Assembly (NCBI GenBank): GCA_013375495.1
Contig: JABXKC010000043.1
Location: 1 to 25,199 of the forward strand
DNA: 25,199 nt
Direction: 5' to 3'
Source of the DNA: Promethearchaeota archaeon
GTDB lineage: Archaea; Asgardarchaeota; Lokiarchaeia; Sigynarchaeales; SOKP01
Position 1 is the first letter of the stretch. Each line of letters begins with the position of its first letter. Positions 23,294 to 25,199 of the stretch are shown here, piece after piece. A model generated the notes under the pieces. The model did no database searches. It was not told the origin of the DNA and worked only from the letters and a program-made list of their open reading frames with translations. Made by a program: the position numbers and the translations under genes.

Positions 23294-24427
23294 TTATTTT
23301 TTTGCTAACTTTTTCATAATTTCTATATTTTCATCGAGCGACTTTTTTGAAACTTTTGGATGGATATCTAGAGCGAATATTTCCTTAGTAATCTTTTCTA
23401 CTTTAGGCAAATGAACCTTTTTGTAATCAATTTCTTTTCCATAAAAAGGGCACGACCAAGGACATCCTTTAGAATACGCAATTTTTTCTTGAAATAATTT
23501 GGTTTCGTAAAGAGGTTTTGGATAAAGTACTTTGCTTCGAGGAAAAGCCTTCAGAAATTGAGGTTTTGTCAAGCCTATTACCTCTGGATTGATGCGTCCT
23601 ATCCAATAATTAAATGCAGGTTCGCAGTAATCAGGTACAAAGGGTGGTTCTATTCCTTGAATCTCTGAAGTTGCTTTTGATAAATATTCTGCATTTTCAT
23701 TTCTCGTTTTAATAAAATCATCTATTTTTTTTAGTTGTACTCTACCAATAGCACCTTGAATTTCGGTCATTCTATAATTATAACCTAATCTATTGTAAAC
23801 ATACCACTCAGGTTCACCGTGATGTCTTAACAATCGACATTGTTCAGCCAACATGTCATCATCAGTGGTGATCATGCCCCCTTCTCCTGTAGTTATATTT
23901 TTTGAAGGGTAAAAACTAAAACATCCGAGATGACCTAAAGCTCCGACTTTTTTATTATAACATTTTGTCCCAATGGATTGTGCGGCATCTTCTATGACGA
24001 AAATTTCATTATCTTTAGCAATATCAATTAGAGCACTCGTATCTGCACCGATTCCTGCCAAATGGACTGGAATTATTGCTTTAGTTTTATCAGTTATTTT
24101 TTCCTTAACAGATTCTGGATTTAGTGTGTAAGATTTATCGTCAATATCAGCAAAGATAGGTATTGCATTATTGTGGAGGATGGAACTAGCTGAAGCAATA
24201 AAAGTGAATGGTGGAACTATTACTTCATCTCCAGGTCCGATATCTAAAGCGGCAATGGCAATATGAAGGGCTGCCGTTCCAGTATTCACAGCAATGGCGT
24301 GTTTTACGCCTATATAACGAGCAAATTCTTCTTCAAACTTCTTTACAAATTCACCGTGTAAAAGAGTTAACATCTGCGATTTCATCACTTTTAGAACTTC
24401 GTTTTGTTCCTCGTCTGAAAGATTCAT
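23294..24427 (-). CDS. DegT/DnrJ/EryC1/StrS family PLP-dependent aminotransferase (2)
   Basis: A 377-residue sugar aminotransferase-type enzyme. Motifs: NTGTAALHIAIAALDIGPGDEV, PPFTFIASAS, VIEDAAQSIG (Asp of EDAAQ stacks with PLP), and FSFYPSKNITTGEGG with the Schiff-base Lys, then NYRMTEIQGAIG. It is closer to the perosamine/UDP-amino-sugar subgroup than the paralogue at 10786 in the EDAAQ and SFYPSK wording. An unusual C-terminal segment has GCPWSCPFYGKEI (a CxxxC pair). Ketosugar substrate unknown. Start ATG at 24427, at residue MNLSDEEQ. A TATA-like TTTATAAA lies 81-88 bases upstream (24508-24515). It is followed by acylphosphatase. Confidence 0.93.
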   Translation of the reverse strand: MNLSDEEQNEVLKVMKSQMLTLLHGEFVKKFEEEFARYIGVKHAIAVNTGTAALHIAIAALDIGPGDEVIVPPFTFIASASSILHNNAIPIFADIDDKSYTLNPESVKEKITDKTKAIIPVHLAGIGADTSALIDIAKDNEIFVIEDAAQSIGTKCYNKKVGALGHLGCFSFYPSKNITTGEGGMITTDDDMLAEQCRLLRHHGEPEWYVYNRLGYNYRMTEIQGAIGRVQLKKIDDFIKTRNENAEYLSKATSEIQGIEPPFVPDYCEPAFNYWIGRINPEVIGLTKPQFLKAFPRSKVLYPKPLYETKLFQEKIAYSKGCPWSCPFYGKEIDYKKVHLPKVEKITKEIFALDIHPKVSKKSLDENIEIMKKLAKK

Positions 24428-24507
24428 AATTAGATCATTAATATTTTGAAAAAGTAAATTTTAAACGTATAATAATTAGAATAAAAGCCTTTTTAATAAT
24501 CTAATTC

Positions 24508-24515
24508 TTTATAAA
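24508..24515 (-). promoter_or_regulatory. Candidate TATA box for the aminotransferase-acylphosphatase pair
   Basis: Palindromic TTTATAAA, 81-88 bases before the aminotransferase start, the same element as upstream of tbp and of the GTPase at 5563. It implies a leader of about 55 bases. Confidence 0.35.
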
Positions 24516-24531
24516 AGAGCTTTCAACATAA

Positions 24532-25149
24532 TCATATGTTAAGAAAATAAGAATCTTTTTCAATATTATAGCCAACGACTTTATTTTTAGATAGGGTCTT
24601 CAGAACATCATCTAACCAACTTTTACTGGTATTAATAGAATTTCTTAACTGTTTATATTCCATCTCATTATTGATGGCTAGTAAAAATTGAATTTTACTC
24701 TTAACTTTTATGTGATCTGATTCTGCTATCTTCTCAAATCTTTTTTTTAAATCAAATTCCATAGTTTTTAGTTGAGCTACTTCATTACTTAATTTACCTA
24801 TTACTTCATCTCTTGTCCTAAAAACATTCAACGAGAGGTTGTAAATTCGTTCTAAGTGCTCTTTGAGCTTATTTTCCTTCAGTTCTAACTCAAGTTCTTT
24901 CTTAAATTCATCTAAAATAACTGTATAATCCGAACTATCATCGTATTTATCTAAGACCATAACGATTATAATTTCTTTATTTTCGTTGTAGTAAGAAATT
25001 GAGTTCCAATCTTTTTCTTCAATAGTAATGTATGATTCAACAAAATTATGTGAAATTTGAATTTGTTGCACTACATTATCCGGAATCTCTAAATTTTCCG
25101 GAAACTTCATGTATATGTTTCCACCAAGAACCTCATCCCACTTAATCAA
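24532..25149 (-). CDS. Uncharacterised archaeal protein: alpha/beta N-domain, coiled coil, winged helix
   Basis: A 205-residue protein. The first ~95 residues begin KWDEVLGGNIYMKFPENLEIP and contain alternating strands (NEIIIVMVLDK) that look like the longin/roadblock-like N-domain seen in many archaeal proteins that open with W..xxGxxIxxxxP. A charged, probably coiled-coil stretch follows (about 88-145, DEFKKELELELKENKLKEHLE). The C-terminal ~55 residues (SKIQFLLAINNEMEYKQLRNSINTSKSWLDDVLKTLSKNKVV) look like a winged helix with recognition helix SKSWLDDVLKTL. Function is unknown; a regulator that pairs a sensing domain with DNA binding is plausible. The only start before the conserved KWDE is TTG at 25149. 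No operon partner is visible before the window edge. Confidence 0.65.
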   Translation of the reverse strand: MIKWDEVLGGNIYMKFPENLEIPDNVVQQIQISHNFVESYITIEEKDWNSISYYNENKEIIIVMVLDKYDDSSDYTVILDEFKKELELELKENKLKEHLERIYNLSLNVFRTRDEVIGKLSNEVAQLKTMEFDLKKRFEKIAESDHIKVKSKIQFLLAINNEMEYKQLRNSINTSKSWLDDVLKTLSKNKVVGYNIEKDSYFLNI

Positions 25150-25199
25150 ACAAATACCTAGAGGAAAAGTAACTCACCAGAAAATCCTAACACTTCCTT

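Noticed and set aside
1..25199. tRNA, rRNA, CRISPR arrays, insertion sequences or prophage genes
   Set aside because: No GC-rich islands in the spacers, no cloverleaf-like segments, no regularly spaced repeats and no transposase or phage motifs were seen by eye.

Overview
The window is AT-rich (I estimate about 30 to 33 % GC) and dense with genes on both strands; no gap between genes exceeds about 260 bases. It looks like an Asgard archaeon. It encodes a TATA-binding protein, an archaeal-type deoxyhypusine synthase and an archaeal-type ArgRS. It also has three Ras/Rab-like small GTPases, a probable longin-fold protein and a V4R-domain protein, a mix of archaeal core genes and eukaryote-like signalling parts. 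Base composition and a reductive-dehalogenase homologue would fit a Lokiarchaeia-like lineage, but that placement is inference. I saw no rRNA, tRNA, CRISPR array, IS element or phage genes.

Layout. (1) 72-4972, plus: two tandem paralogous acyl-CoA ligases, then a winged-helix regulator. (2) 5039-5563, minus: a divergent small GTPase. (3) 5824-7125, plus: a cytosolic glycoside-hydrolase-like TIM barrel, convergent with a minus-strand cluster 8417-7128 (GYD protein, Lin0512 protein, 3-methyladenine DNA glycosylase). (4) 8551-10776, plus: a reductive-dehalogenase-like corrinoid/Fe-S protein and a Gfo/Idh oxidoreductase, convergent with a DegT-type aminotransferase. (5) 12131-15730, plus: argS, agmatinase-family ureohydrolase and deoxyhypusine synthase, a compact cluster linking arginine/agmatine to aIF5A modification. 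(6) 15754-19348: longin-like protein, M29 aminopeptidase, MFS-like transporter, PncC. (7) 19533-20925, plus: a small GTPase, a thioredoxin-like protein and a V4R protein in one operon. (8) 21068-25149, minus: TBP with an acidic N-terminal tail, a third GTPase, an unknown small helical protein, acylphosphatase, a second DegT aminotransferase and a coiled-coil/winged-helix protein.

The most interesting points are as follows. The GTPase-thioredoxin-V4R operon is notable because V4R has been proposed as the ancestor of the eukaryotic TRAPP subunit Bet3. The ureohydrolase-DHS pair fits the agmatine route to hypusine. Two genes have good ribosome-binding sites and conserved N-termini but an apparent ATA or TTA where the start codon should be. 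One GTPase has altered G3 and G4 motifs. A reductive-dehalogenase-like protein has no signal peptide and no membrane-anchor partner. The TBP gene sits behind three identical TATA-like palindromes.
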